Below, piece after piece: positions 9,948 through 19,790 of a DNA stretch of 64,000 nucleotides. Source of the DNA: Hyphomicrobium_A sp963817485 (GTDB lineage Bacteria; Pseudomonadota; Alphaproteobacteria; Rhizobiales; Hyphomicrobiaceae). The first letter of the stretch is position 1. The number at the start of each line of letters is the position of its first letter. Below the pieces are notes generated by a model that made no database searches, was not told where the DNA came from, and was given only the letters and a program-made list of their open reading frames with translations. The stretch lies in contig CAWFOR010000026.1 in assembly GCA_963817485.1 (NCBI GenBank), forward strand, positions 186,001-250,000, read 5' to 3'. Position numbers and translations under genes: made by a program.

Positions 9948-11279
9948 ATGGCGACCGAAATTCGAGTGCCGGCCCTGGGCGAGAGCGTGACCGAGGCGAT
10001 CGTCGGCAAGTGGCTCAAGGCGGCCGGCGACAGCGTCAACGCGGACGAGCCGCTGGTCGAGCTCGAGACCGACAAGGTGACGGTGGAGGTCAACGCGCCG
10101 GCGTCGGGCGTGCTGGGCGAGATCAAGGCGCTCGAGGGAACGACGGTTGCCGTCGGCGCGGTGCTGGGTGCGATCGGCAACGGCGCCGGTGTCGTGGCGG
10201 CGAAGCCGGCTCAGGCGTCGCCCGCGCCTGCTGCGCAGGCTCCGGTTGCCAAAGCCGCTCCCCCGCCGCCGCCCAAGGCTGCGTCCGCTCCTGTTGTTGC
10301 GGACAAATCCAACGGCGAGATGCCGCCGAGTCCCGCGGCACGCAAGAAGCTCGCCGAGGCGGGCCTCGACGCCGCCGCCATCGCCGGCTCGGGCAAGCGC
10401 GGACAGATCCTCAAGGAGGACGTGCCCGCAGCACCGGCGGCCAAGGCTCCCGAGCCTCCGCCTGCGCCGCACGAGGACGAGGAGCCGGCGGTCGCCGCGC
10501 CAGCGGCTTCCTTTGCGGGCTCGGTGCCCGTCCCCGTGCCCGCGCAGAACCTGCGGCTACCGGCCGCCGCAAACGATGCCGCGCGCGAGGAGCGCGTGCG
10601 CATGACCAAGTTGCGCCAGACCATCGCGCAGCGCCTGAAGGACGCGCAGAACACCGCCGCCATCCTGACGACGTTCAATGACGTCGACATGAGCGCGGTA
10701 ATGAAGCTCAGGAGCGAGTTCAAGGACCTGTTCGAGAAGCGCCACGGGGTGAAGCTCGGCTTCATGGGCTTCTTCGTAAAGGCGTGCCTGCAGGCTTTGA
10801 GGGAGATCCCCTCGGTCAACGCCGAGATCGACGGCGACGAGATCGTCTACAAGAACTACTACCACATCGGCGTGGCGGTCAGCACCGACCGAGGCCTCGT
10901 CGTGCCCGTGGTCCGCGAAGCCGACCGCATGGGCCTCGCCGAGATCGAGGCGCAGATCTCCGATTACGGCAAACGCGCCCGCGACGGCAAGCTCGGCATC
11001 GCCGACATGCAGGGCGGCACCTTCACCATCACCAACGGCGGCGTCTTCGGCTCGCTGCTGTCGACTCCGATCCTGAATGCGCCGCAGTCGGCCATTCTCG
11101 GCATGCACCGCATTGAGGAGCGGCCGGTGGTACGCGATGGCCAGGTGGTGGCCCGCCCGATGATGTACCTGGCCTTGAGCTATGACCACCGCATCGTCGA
11201 CGGCAAGGAGGCGGTGGCCTTCCTCGTGCGAGTCAAGGAGTGTCTCGAAGAGCCGCAACGGTTTATCCTGGAGCTCTGA
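9948..11279 (+). CDS. odhB: 2-oxoglutarate dehydrogenase E2, dihydrolipoamide succinyltransferase
   Basis: Core of the 2-oxoglutarate dehydrogenase complex; transfers the succinyl group from lipoamide to CoA. It is 443 residues with one lipoyl domain (1-75), lipoylated at K43 in ETDKVTVEV. An Ala/Pro-rich linker follows, then the E1/E3-binding domain (about 125-160, SPAARKKLAEAGLDAAAIAG), a second linker, and the catalytic domain from about 215. The active site DHRIVDG is near the C-terminus and FTITNGGVFGSLLSTPI is also conserved. It lies 73 bases after sucA and is part of the same transcription unit. Also called sucB. Confidence 0.96.
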   Translation: MATEIRVPALGESVTEAIVGKWLKAAGDSVNADEPLVELETDKVTVEVNAPASGVLGEIKALEGTTVAVGAVLGAIGNGAGVVAAKPAQASPAPAAQAPVAKAAPPPPPKAASAPVVADKSNGEMPPSPAARKKLAEAGLDAAAIAGSGKRGQILKEDVPAAPAAKAPEPPPAPHEDEEPAVAAPAASFAGSVPVPVPAQNLRLPAAANDAAREERVRMTKLRQTIAQRLKDAQNTAAILTTFNDVDMSAVMKLRSEFKDLFEKRHGVKLGFMGFFVKACLQALREIPSVNAEIDGDEIVYKNYYHIGVAVSTDRGLVVPVVREADRMGLAEIEAQISDYGKRARDGKLGIADMQGGTFTITNGGVFGSLLSTPILNAPQSAILGMHRIEERPVVRDGQVVARPMMYLALSYDHRIVDGKEAVAFLVRVKECLEEPQRFILEL

Positions 11280-11306
11280 GGCAGGAACAACCTGCGGAGC
11301 TAGGAA

Positions 11307-11729
11307 ATGGCGGAGGAACCCATTCCAGCGGCGATCGAGGTCTATCTCACGGTCAAGAATGGCCTGGAAGCCATCGAATTCTACAAGCGGGCGTTCGGGG
11401 CGCAGGTGGTGTACCAGGAGCTGACGGAGGACAAGCAGCAGGTCATGCACGCCTCGCTCGCGGCCTTCGGCGGACACTTCATGCTGTCGGATTACTTCCC
11501 TCAATACATAACCGACGTTGCGCCGCGCGCTCCCGACGCGCACGGCAGCGTCGCCATGCAGATCAACCTCCAGACGCCGGAGGAGGTCGACGCGGCGATC
11601 GCGCGCGCGCAAGCTGCGGGCGCCACCGTGACCATGCCGGCGACGGATACGTTCTGGGTCATGCGCTACGGCCGGCTGCGCGACCCCTACGGCTATGTGT
11701 GGGCGTTCGGCGCTCCCCTCCCGCTCTAG
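11307..11729 (+). CDS. VOC-family protein (glyoxalase/PhnB-like)
   Basis: A 140-residue single-domain protein of the vicinal-oxygen-chelate fold, closest in appearance to PhnB/3-demethylubiquinone-like members. It starts with the beta-alpha-beta unit around VYLTVKNGLEAIEFYKRAFG, has MHASLAAFGGHFMLSDY in the middle and ends with the characteristic RYGRLRDPYGYVWAFG. GGAGCTAGGAA precedes the ATG. It sits 27 bases after odhB and 22 bases before lpdA, in the same direction, so it is probably co-transcribed with the dehydrogenase complex. The substrate is unknown; nothing in the sequence shows that it takes part in the complex. Confidence 0.82.
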   Translation: MAEEPIPAAIEVYLTVKNGLEAIEFYKRAFGAQVVYQELTEDKQQVMHASLAAFGGHFMLSDYFPQYITDVAPRAPDAHGSVAMQINLQTPEEVDAAIARAQAAGATVTMPATDTFWVMRYGRLRDPYGYVWAFGAPLPL

Positions 11730-11751
11730 ACCCGCAAAGGAGTTTGCTTCC

Positions 11752-13155
11752 GTGAGCGCCTACGATCTGATCGTCATCGGAACCGGTCCCGGCGGCTATG
11801 TGTGCGCCATCCGCGCAAGCCAGCTTGGGCTGAAGGTCGGCGTCGTCGAGAAGCGGGCGACGCACGGCGGCACCTGCTTGAACGTGGGCTGCATCCCCTC
11901 GAAGGCGCTGCTGCACGCCTCCGAGCTCTACGACGAGGCGCGCCATGCGTTTTCCGCTATGGGCATTGAGGCCGCGACGGAGCTCAATCTCGCGCAGATG
12001 ATGACCTTCAAGGACGAGGGCGTGAAGGGCAACGTCGACGGCGTTGCGTTCCTCTTGCGCAAGAACAAGGTCGACCACTTCCACGGCACGGGCCGCGTGC
12101 TCGGCGGCGGCAAGGTCGAGGTGACCTTCATCAACGGCGAGACGCAGATCATCGAGACCAAGGCTGCGGCCATCGCCACCGGATCGGAGCCGGCACAGCT
12201 CCCAGGGATCGAGATCGACGAGAAGGCCGTCGTCTCATCGACCGGCGCGCTGTCGCTCGACAAGGTGCCAAAGCGGCTGCTCGTCATCGGCGCCGGCATC
12301 ATTGGGCTGGAGCTTGGCTCCGTGTGGCGGCGGCTCGGGTCCGAGGTCACGGTCGTCGAGTTCCTCGACCGCATCCTGCCGGGACTCGACGGCGAGGTGG
12401 CCAAGCAGATGCAGAGGATCCTGACCAAGCAGGGTCTAGTGTTTCAGCTCGGCCGCAAGGTCACGCACGTCGATGAGAAGACGACCGGCTTGCTGAAGGT
12501 CACGACCGAGCCGGCTGCGGGCGGCGCGCCAGAGACGATCGAGACGGACGTCGTGCTCGTCGCCATCGGCCGCGTGCCGTACACGAAAGGCTTGGGGCTG
12601 GCTGAGGCGGGCGTTGCGCTCGACAACCGCGGGCGCGTCATCGTCGACGAGCACTACGAGACGAACGTGCCCGGAATCTATGCCATCGGCGACGTGATCG
12701 CCGGGCCGATGCTTGCGCACAAGGCCGAGGACGAGGGCGTCGCGCTCGCCGAGATTTTGGCCGGGCAGGCGGGCCACGTGAACTACGACGTGATCCCCAA
12801 CGTGGTCTATACGGCGCCCGAGGTGGCGAGCGTGGGCAAGACCGAGGAGGAGCTGAAGGCCGCCGGCATCGCCTACAAGGTCGGCAAGTTCCCGTTCACG
12901 GCCAATGGGCGCGCCAAGGCCAACCACGCGACCGACGGCTTCGTGAAGATCCTCGCGGATGAGACGACCGATCGCGTGCTCGGCGTGCACATCGTTTCGG
13001 CGAACGCGAGCGAGATGATCGCGGAGGCGGCCGTGCTCATGGAGTTCGGCGGCTCGGCCGAGGATCTGGCTCGCACTTGCCACGCGCATCCGACGCTCAC
13101 CGAGGCGGTGAAGGAAGCCGCAATGGCGGTCGACAAGCGCGCGATCCACATGTGA
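11752..13155 (+). CDS. lpdA: Dihydrolipoyl dehydrogenase (E3)
   Basis: FAD-dependent E3 that reoxidises dihydrolipoamide and passes electrons to NAD. It is 467 residues from the GTG at 11752, which has AAAGGAG upstream and directly opens the FAD-binding motif VIGTGPGGYVCAIRA. The redox disulfide is C42/C47 in GGTCLNVGCIPSK. The NAD-binding loop is VIGAGIIGLELGSVWRRLGS, the second FAD motif ends in AIGDVIAGPMLAHKAEDEG, and the active-site His-Glu pair is H446/E451 in HPTLTE. All catalytic residues are present, unlike the homologue at 47687-49174. It closes the TCA block and converges with the TraB-like gene. Confidence 0.96.
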   Translation: MSAYDLIVIGTGPGGYVCAIRASQLGLKVGVVEKRATHGGTCLNVGCIPSKALLHASELYDEARHAFSAMGIEAATELNLAQMMTFKDEGVKGNVDGVAFLLRKNKVDHFHGTGRVLGGGKVEVTFINGETQIIETKAAAIATGSEPAQLPGIEIDEKAVVSSTGALSLDKVPKRLLVIGAGIIGLELGSVWRRLGSEVTVVEFLDRILPGLDGEVAKQMQRILTKQGLVFQLGRKVTHVDEKTTGLLKVTTEPAAGGAPETIETDVVLVAIGRVPYTKGLGLAEAGVALDNRGRVIVDEHYETNVPGIYAIGDVIAGPMLAHKAEDEGVALAEILAGQAGHVNYDVIPNVVYTAPEVASVGKTEEELKAAGIAYKVGKFPFTANGRAKANHATDGFVKILADETTDRVLGVHIVSANASEMIAEAAVLMEFGGSAEDLARTCHAHPTLTEAVKEAAMAVDKRAIHM

Positions 13156-13176
13156 GTGGAGTGGAGCGCCGCGCCG

Positions 13177-14220
13177 CTACTCCATCGGGGTGACGGTGTA
13201 GCCGGCCTCGCGCAAGAGCGCGACGAGGCCCTGCTTGCCCGGCAGATGCAGCGCGCCGATGGCGATGAACACGCCGCCCTGCTCCAAGAGCGGCTCGGCG
13301 GTGGTGCGCATCTTGATGTTGCGCTCGGTCAGGAGCTTCTCCTGGAAGCCGGCGAAGGCCTCGTTGCCGATGCCGACCTGCTTGGCGATCGCGATCTGGA
13401 AGGGGAGCGCAGCGCTGATCTTGCGCTCGAGATAGAGCTGCACCAGCGTCTCCATCATGTCGTTGGTGCGGTCGGCGAATTTCAGGCTCGCGCGCAGCAT
13501 GTCGAGCTGCTGGGGCTCCGGAACCGCAGCAAGCGCCTGCAGCTGCTCGGGGATGGTCTCGAGGCCAACGACCTGCAGGCCGCGCGCCTTGCCGACCTCG
13601 GCGATCTTCATGTCGAGCACGCGGGCGCCCTGCTGGATGCTCGTGCGCTCGCAGTCCGACACCGACATGATCATGGTGACGATCCACGGCTTGAACAGCG
13701 CCGCGAGGTCCGATGGCATGCCGGAGCGCGAGATGATGCGCTTGACCGTGTCGTACTCGGTGCCCGACAGCAGCCCGTCGAGCCGGCGGCCGTCGGTGAA
13801 CATGACGAGCGGCGCCGACTGCGCGATGACGTTGGCGGTCGCCTTCTCGGAGATGTCGGAGACCTCCAGCGCGACGGTCTTCGACTGGCTGAGGGCCTGC
13901 TCGACGGCGGGCGACAGCTTGGTCACGCGCTCATCCGTCAGGTGCACGGTGCCGAACAGGTAGGAGGTCGGGCGCCCGGCGCGCTCGATCTTCCACAGTA
14001 GCGGGCCGGAGTTCTCGGTCGCGGCCGCCTGGGCCATGATCTTGGCGTAGGTCTCGGGGTCCTTCGCCTGCGTCTCGGCGAGCATATTGATGCCGCGGCA
14101 CTTATCGGCGACCGCGACGGCGTCAGCCGGGTCGGCGGCCGAGGCTTGGAGCGGGGCAGCGAGCAGAGCTGCGGCAACGAGAGCGGCCGCGGCGGCGGCT
14201 TTGGCCAAGCAAATACGCAT
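13177..14220 (-). CDS. TraB/GumN-family protein, exported
   Basis: A 347-residue protein of the TraB/GumN (PF01963-type) family, distantly related to the Tiki metalloprotease fold. Residues 1-28 are an Ala-rich signal peptide ending ASA. The first family motif LFGTVHL is at 88-94 with the downstream acidic residue in ALEVSD; the C-terminal motif is AIGALHLPGKQGLVALL around 322-338. The two histidine motifs resemble the GxxH pairs proposed as metal ligands in the family. Its function is unknown; exported members are common in Hyphomicrobiales next to lpdA and xerC. The ATG at 14220 is the only start that gives a clean signal peptide. Confidence 0.85.
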   Translation of the reverse strand: MRICLAKAAAAAALVAAALLAAPLQASAADPADAVAVADKCRGINMLAETQAKDPETYAKIMAQAAATENSGPLLWKIERAGRPTSYLFGTVHLTDERVTKLSPAVEQALSQSKTVALEVSDISEKATANVIAQSAPLVMFTDGRRLDGLLSGTEYDTVKRIISRSGMPSDLAALFKPWIVTMIMSVSDCERTSIQQGARVLDMKIAEVGKARGLQVVGLETIPEQLQALAAVPEPQQLDMLRASLKFADRTNDMMETLVQLYLERKISAALPFQIAIAKQVGIGNEAFAGFQEKLLTERNIKMRTTAEPLLEQGGVFIAIGALHLPGKQGLVALLREAGYTVTPME

Positions 14221-14345
14221 GTAAACGTGACACCCCGGAACTGTGGCTGGATAGGGCAGCTTATTCCTTGGGCATCAGGGCAAGAAAGGGGCAAAATTAC
14301 GTCAAGGTTGCCGCACTTTAGCTAAGACGTTGAATTTACAATATT

Positions 14346-15297
14346 TCACGATCTGGGGTGGGCTGCGTCATAAACGGCCAGCAGCCGCTCCCGGTCGACT
14401 TCCGTGTAGGCCTGGGTCGTCGACAGCGAGGCGTGTCCCAGCAATTCCTGGATCTGGCGCAGGTCGCCGCCCGACGACAAGAGGTGCGTGGCGAAGGAGT
14501 GCCGCAGTGCGTGGGGGGTCGCCGTCGCAGGCAGGTCGAGCGCTGCCCGCATGCGCTCCATGGCGAGCTGGATGATGCGCGGCGACAGGGGTCCACCCTT
14601 GGCGCCGCGGAACAGCGCTTCCTCGGGCCCGAGCGGATACGGGTTGAGCGCGAGGTAGCGCGCAACCGCTGAGCGCACCACCGGCAGCACCGGCACCAGC
14701 CGCTCCTTGCCTGCCCTTGCCGGTGACGCGCAGCACGTCGCGGTCGCCGACGGGTGCGTCTTTCAGCTTGATCGACAGCGCCTCCGCGATGCGCAGGCCC
14801 GCGCCGTAGAGCAACAGCAGCACCGCAGCGTCGCGCGCGAGCGTCCACTCGAGCTCGGCGCCGGCGCTGGCCTCGACCACCCCGGCGGCCTTGGCGATGG
14901 TCAGGGGCTTGGGGACCGAATGCGGCACCTTCGGGCTCGCGAGCTGCAGCACGGCGCGGTTCGCCACCTTCCCCTGCGCATCGAGCCAGCGGAAGAACTG
15001 GCGCAGGGCCGAGAGCGTGCGCGCAAGCGAGCGGCTGACGGCGCCAGTGCGGCGGCGCGAGGCGAGGAAGGCGCGGAAGGTCTTGGGCTCGAGCCGCTGC
15101 AGGTCGGCGAGGCAGGGCGCGTGGCCGAGGTCGCTAGCGAGGTGGGAGAGGAACTGGCGCACATCGCGCGCGTAGGCGTCGAGCGTCTTTTCTGCGGCCC
15201 CTCGCTCGTGGCGCAGGTAAGCGAGCCAGTCGCCGACGGCTCTGTCGAGATCGGCGCCCAGCGGCAGCTCGATGTTTTCATTGGCGGTTCTGGGCAC
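14346..15297 (-). CDS. xerC: Tyrosine recombinase XerC (frame disrupted)
   Basis: Site-specific tyrosine recombinase that acts with XerD at dif to resolve chromosome dimers, about 316 residues. The N-terminal core-binding domain includes AVGDWLAYLRHERGAAEKTL. The catalytic domain shows Arg-I in GAGLRIAEALSIK, the HxxR box HALRHSFATHLL, the next histidine in LLGHASLSTTQAYTEVD and the nucleophile tyrosine in the same block. One frame change equivalent to +1 lies near 14709-14711, within GKGR-KERLVPVLP. The GTG at 15297 is preferred (GGAG 5 bases upstream) and gives VPRTANENIELPLG. XerC rather than XerD is inferred from its position near priA, conserved in this order. No mobile-element features surround it. 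Confidence 0.88.
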
Positions 15298-15352
15298 GAT
15301 GGCTCCGATCGGCAGCGCCCACGCGTCCACCCTAACGTTACCCGATTCGGAC

Positions 15353-15691
15353 CTACTCCGCGTCGTGCGGCTCGGGCCGTTCGGAGGTGGAGCGCAGCCG
15401 GGCCTCCAGCGCATCGATGCGCTCCAGGAGCTGCAGCGCCAGAGCGATGCCGGGCAGGTTGACGCCGAGGTCGCGCTGCAGACGGTGTGCCTTCTGCACG
15501 CGCACAACGCTCGTCGCCGCAAAGCGCCATTGCGGACCGCCCGGCTTGAGCGGCTCCAGCACGCCCTCCTCGACGAGCTCCAGCACCCATTCGGTCTGCA
15601 CGCGGCAAGAGCGCGTCAGCTCCGCGAGTGTGATCTCGTTCTCCTCGTTGAGAACGAGCACTGCCGGCTGTTCGGGGGATTTCGCGGGCAT
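15353..15691 (-). CDS. cbpM: Chaperone modulator CbpM (MerR-like)
   Basis: A 112-residue MerR/HTH-like small protein. Its position immediately after a CbpA-type DnaJ (3-base gap) and its composition, with ITLAELTRSCRVQTEWVLELVEEG followed by the coiled segment LGVNLPGIALALQLLERIDAL, match CbpM. CbpM binds the J-domain of CbpA and blocks its stimulation of DnaK. There is no DNA-recognition evidence beyond the winged-helix-like N-terminus. It follows cbpA in the same minus-strand operon. Confidence 0.82.
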   Translation of the reverse strand: MPAKSPEQPAVLVLNEENEITLAELTRSCRVQTEWVLELVEEGVLEPLKPGGPQWRFAATSVVRVQKAHRLQRDLGVNLPGIALALQLLERIDALEARLRSTSERPEPHDAE

Positions 15692-15694
15692 CGC

Positions 15695-16684
15695 CTATAC
15701 TCCCAGTCCGGCGCGCGGATTGAACGGGATCTCGCGCTCCATCTGTTGGTACAGCTCCTTCGCCTTCTCGGTATCTGCCGGCGGCGTCACGATCTTTAGC
15801 ACGGCGTAGAAGTCGCCGGGCGGCGAGCCGGGAATGCCGCGGCCCTTCAACCGCATGGTGCGGCCCTTGGTCGAGCCGGGCGGGACCTTGAGCATCACCG
15901 AGGTGTCGGGCATCGGAGCTTTGATGGAAGCGCCGAGTGCCGCTTCCCATGGCGCGATCGGCAGGTCGAGGTAGACGTCCTTGCCCTCGACGCGGAACAT
16001 GGGGTCGGGCGCGAACGCGACCTCGAGATAGAGGTCGCCCGCCGGCCCCTTGCCGATGCCGGGGGCGCCCTGGCCGGTGAGGCGGATGTGCTGGCCTTCG
16101 CGCACGCCCTTGGGGATCGTGACGTTCAGCGTGCGGTCCTTGACCGCGACGTGGCCCGTGCCGTCGACCTCAGGCATGCGGAGCGTGATCGAGCGCTTGG
16201 CACCGTTGTAGGCATCGCGCAGGTTGATAACGACCTTGGCGTGATGGTCCTGGCCTTGCGCGTTGAACTCGCGCGTGCCGGAGAAGCCGCCGCGAGCTCC
16301 GCCAAATCCGCGCGCTGCGCCGCCGCCCGCGCCACCGCGCATGCGGCCGAACAGGCCCTCGAAAAAGTCGCTGAACTGTGCGGAGTCGGCTCCGGCATTG
16401 TCGCCGCCGCCCGAAAATTCGAAGCCCGCGTCCCAGTTGGGCGGCGGACGGAAGTCCTGCCCCTGCTTCCAGTTGGCGCCGAGCTCATTGTAGGCCGCGC
16501 GCTTCTCGGGATCCTTGAGAACCTCGTAGGCTTCGCCCGCCTCCTTGAATTTTGCTTCCGCGCCAGCGTCCTTGTTGACGTCGGGATGATAGGTGCGCGC
16601 GAGCTTGCGGTAGGCGCGCTTGATGTCGTCCTGGCTGGCGTTTCGCTCGACGCCGAGGATCTTGTAGTAGTCCTTATATTCCAT
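15695..16684 (-). CDS. cbpA: DnaJ-family co-chaperone CbpA
   Basis: A 329-residue class B J-protein. The J-domain occupies residues 1-70 with the essential HPD at 33-35 (YHPDVNKD). A Gly/Phe-rich linker (about 85-150, GGAGGGAARGFGGARGGF) follows, and then the two beta-sandwich substrate-binding domains of the DnaJ C-terminal family, with VKDRTLNVTIPKGVREGQHIRL and GDLYLEVAFAPDPMFRVEG. There are no CxxCxGxG zinc motifs, which separates it from DnaJ itself. The start at 16684 gives MEYKDYYKILGVE, the family N-terminus. It is divergent from priA across about 210 bases. Confidence 0.93.
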   Translation of the reverse strand: MEYKDYYKILGVERNASQDDIKRAYRKLARTYHPDVNKDAGAEAKFKEAGEAYEVLKDPEKRAAYNELGANWKQGQDFRPPPNWDAGFEFSGGGDNAGADSAQFSDFFEGLFGRMRGGAGGGAARGFGGARGGFSGTREFNAQGQDHHAKVVINLRDAYNGAKRSITLRMPEVDGTGHVAVKDRTLNVTIPKGVREGQHIRLTGQGAPGIGKGPAGDLYLEVAFAPDPMFRVEGKDVYLDLPIAPWEAALGASIKAPMPDTSVMLKVPPGSTKGRTMRLKGRGIPGSPPGDFYAVLKIVTPPADTEKAKELYQQMEREIPFNPRAGLGV

Positions 16685-16894
16685 GGGGACGGCGGTCCTG
16701 AGACGGGTAGGGCGGTTGCCTGGACCATAGCGCCAAGCCGCTCCCGCCCGGTTAATCCGTGGTATCGGCAAGGAATATTGTCGCTTCGTGCCGCTGCCAA
16801 AAGTGCGGCGTTAGAGTGCGGGCGCCGCCTTCGCCGCGCCGCGACGCCGGGCTAGCCTGCGAGATCGATTCCCTTTGCCTTCGCCTGGAGCTCC

Positions 16895-19135
16895 ATGACG
16901 GCCCGGATGGACAGTCTGCTCGAACCCTTGGAGCGCGGTGAGCGCCGGGCCGCGTTGCGCGCGCCCGTCGTGCTCGCGGTCGCGCTCGACCAGAGCTACG
17001 ACTACCTCGTGCCGGATGGCGTCGAGCTGGAGCCCGGCGCCTTCGTGCTCGTGCCGTTCGGGCCGCAAAGCCGCATCGGCGTGGTTTGGGACCGCGCCGT
17101 CGGCGACACGGGCAAGGCCGTCGATCCCAAGAAGCTCAAGACGATTGCCGGCGTCGTCGACGTGCCGCCGCTGCCGCTTGAGCTCGCTGCGCTTTGCCGA
17201 ATGGATCGCGCGCTACACGCTCGCGCCCCTCGGCATGGTGGCGCGCATGATGATGAGCGCGCGCGCCGCCTTCGAGCCGTCAAAGCCGCGCTTCGGCGTG
17301 ACGGTGGTCGCGGGCGCGCCGGAGCCGCCGCGGCTGACGCCCGCCCGCAAGCGCGCGCTCGAGATCGCGGCCGATGGCGCCATCCGGCCGAAGTCGGCGC
17401 TTGCCGGCGAGGCCGATTGCTCGACCGGCGTCATCGACGGGCTGGTGGCGGCCGGCACCCTCGTCGAGGTGGCGATCCCGGAAAAGCGCCTGCCGCAGCC
17501 CGATCCGCGCCATCGCGAGACCGAGTTCATCCCCGAGCAGGCGCGCGCCGTGCACGCGCTGCAGTCGGCTGTCGATGGCGGCAATTTCTCGGTGACGCTG
17601 CTCGACGGCGTCACCGGCTCGGGCAAGACGGAGGTCTATTTCGAGGCAGTCGCGCGCACGCTTCTGCGTGGGCAGCAGGCGCTGATCATGCTGCCCGAGA
17701 TCGCGCTCACCGGATCAGTTCATGCGCCGCTTCACCGGGCGTTTCGGCTGCCCGCCGGTCGAGTGGCATTCGGCGCTGTCGGGCCCCGAGCGCGGCCGCG
17801 TATGGCGCGCCGCGGCAACGGGCGAGGCACGCGTCATCGTCGGCGCCCGCTCGGCGTTGTTCCTGCCGTTCAAGGAGCTCGGCCTCATCGTCGTCGACGA
17901 GGAGCACGACGCCGGCTTCAAGCAGGACGACCGCGTGCACTATCAGGCGCGCGACATGAGCGTCGTGCGCGGCAACCTCGGCGGTTTCCCCGTCGTGCTG
18001 TCGTCGGCGACGCCGTCGATCGAGAGCCACGTGAATGCACGCACCGGCCGCTATCGCCACGTGGTGCTGCCGGGGCGCTTCTCGGGCGCGGCGCTGCCCG
18101 ACGTGACGGCGATCGATCTGCGCACCAATCCGCCCGAGCGCGGCAAGTGGCTGTCGCCGGCGCTCGTCGATGCCGTCACCGAGACGCTTGCCGCCAAGCA
18201 GCAGACGCTGCTGTTCCTCAATCGGCGCGGATATGCGCCGCTGACGCTGTGCCGGAGCTGCGGCCACCGCATCCAGTGCCCGCAATGCACCGCGTGGCTG
18301 GTCGAGCACCGCTTCCGCGGTCGCCTGCACTGCCACCATTGTGGTTTCTCGATCCCGCACCCCGAGAAGTGCCCGAGCTGCGGGGAAGCTGGCTCGCTCG
18401 TTGCCTGCGGGCCGGGCGTGGAGCGCGTCGCCGAGGAGGTGGCGGAGCGCTTTCCCGAAGCGCGCGTCGCGCTGTTGTCGTCCGACCTGATCCCGGGCCT
18501 GACCGAGATGCGCGAGGTTATTCGCTCAATCGAGGCCGGCGGCATCGACATTGTCATCGGCACGCAGATCGTCGCCAAGGGGCATCATTTCCCGCTGCTC
18601 GCGACGGTCGGCATCGTCGACGGCGACCTCGGGCTCGCCATGGGCGCCGACCCGCGCGCGGGCGAGCGCACGTTCCAGCTCCTGCACCAGGTGACGGGCC
18701 GCGCCGGCCGCGCGCTCGCCGAGGGTCGCGGCTTCGTGCAGACGTACATGCCCGAGCACCCGGTCATGGCAGCGATCATCGCCGGCGACCGCGAGGCCTT
18801 CATCGAGCGCGAGATCGCGGTGCGCCGAGCAGGCCTCTTGCCGCCGTTCGGGAGGCTCGTCGCGCTCATCGTGTCGGCCCGCGACAAGGAGATCGACGCA
18901 GCTCGTCGCGCGCGACATTCTCAATCGCGCGCCGCCGGCCGATCGCATCGAGATCTTGGGCCCGGCGGAGGCGCCGATCGCGGTGATCCGCGGGCGCCAT
19001 CGCTGGCGGCTCTTGGTCAAGGCGCCGCGCGAGATCGACGTGCAGGATTATCTGCGGGCTTGGCTCGCGGCGCTGCCGCCCCTGAAGGGCGACATCCGCC
19101 TGACGGTCGACGTCGACCCCTACAGCTTTTTGTAG
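16895..19135 (+). CDS. priA: Primosomal replication protein PriA (frame disrupted)
   Basis: DNA helicase that reloads the replisome at stalled forks, about 745 residues when frames are joined. The N-terminal DNA-binding domain includes VALDQSYDYLVPDG. The helicase core has Walker A GVTGSGKTEVYF, the DEEH box VDEEHDAGFKQ, VLSSATPSIES and VTGRAGRALAEGRG. The zinc domain carries eight cysteines (CRSCGHRIQCPQC, CHHCG, CPSCG). GGAG lies 5 bases before ATG 16895. Three +1-equivalent frame changes lie near 17184-17188, 17712 and 18898-18901, and the last returns to the starting frame so that the C-terminus DVDPYSFL ends at TAG 19135. PriA is close to essential, so sequencing error is the likely cause. 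Confidence 0.93.
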
Positions 19136-19152
19136 CAAATCCGCGCGCCTTC

Positions 19153-19764
19153 TCAGGCGTTGCGGATTTCCTGCGCTGCGCGGGCGAGTATCTCCACGAT
19201 TCGTGCCTCTAAATTCTCATCGGCATTGAGCCGCTTTGATGCGGCGGCGCGCAAGTTTTCAATTGCCGCGCCGACAAGCTGCGGTACGCCCTTCACTTCG
19301 TCGCCGTTGCGCTGCTCCCAGGCGCGCCGCCGGCGTGCGAGCTTCTTGCCGACGGCCGCCAGCCGCTCAAGAATTTCGTCCGCGATGTCGCGGTTCTCCT
19401 CGAGGTAGTCTCGGCCCTCTTTGGTGATCGTATACAGCTTCTTTGCGCCTTCGATCTCTGCCGTTACGTAGCCGGCCTCCTCCAGAAACGTCAGCGTCGG
19501 ATAAACCACGCCGGGGCTAGGGCTGTAGGAGCCGCTCGTCTGCTCCTCGAGCAGTTTGATGAGCTCATACCCATGTCGTGGCTTCTCAGCGATGAGCGCG
19601 AGAGCGAGCAGCTTCAGATCGCCCTGGGCGAGCATGCGTCCGATGCGAAACCAGTCGCCGCCGCCACCGCCTGGGCCCGGTCCCCATCCGTGGCCTCGGC
19701 CCGGTCGACCAAAGCGCGGCGCCGCCCAAAGGCCTCGTCCATCCTCGTGTCTAAATCCATGCAT
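19153..19764 (-). CDS. PadR-family transcriptional regulator (YqjI-like)
   Basis: A 203-residue PadR regulator with a Gly/Arg/His-rich N-terminus (about 1-40, RGHGWGPGPGGGGG), then the winged helix from about 45 (DLKLLALALIAEKPRHGYELI, with SPSPGVVYPTLTFLEEAGYV) and a C-terminal helical dimerisation region ending at 203. The glycine-rich leader and arrangement resemble the nickel- and iron-responsive YqjI. The ATG at 19764 follows AGGAG by 6 bases; an upstream in-frame ATG at 19785 is less likely. Two perfect palindromes lie 26-65 bases upstream, which suggests autoregulation. No obvious target gene adjoins, so the effector and regulon are unknown. Confidence 0.88.
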   Translation of the reverse strand: MHGFRHEDGRGLWAAPRFGRPGRGHGWGPGPGGGGGDWFRIGRMLAQGDLKLLALALIAEKPRHGYELIKLLEEQTSGSYSPSPGVVYPTLTFLEEAGYVTAEIEGAKKLYTITKEGRDYLEENRDIADEILERLAAVGKKLARRRRAWEQRNGDEVKGVPQLVGAAIENLRAAASKRLNADENLEARIVEILARAAQEIRNA

Positions 19765-19790
19765 TGCTTTTCTCCTATAAGACATGTTGT

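Noticed and set aside
14346..15297. XerC-like recombinase as an integrase of a mobile island
   Set aside because: No attachment-site repeats or accessory genes nearby; position beside cbpA, priA and lpdA is the conserved chromosomal one.
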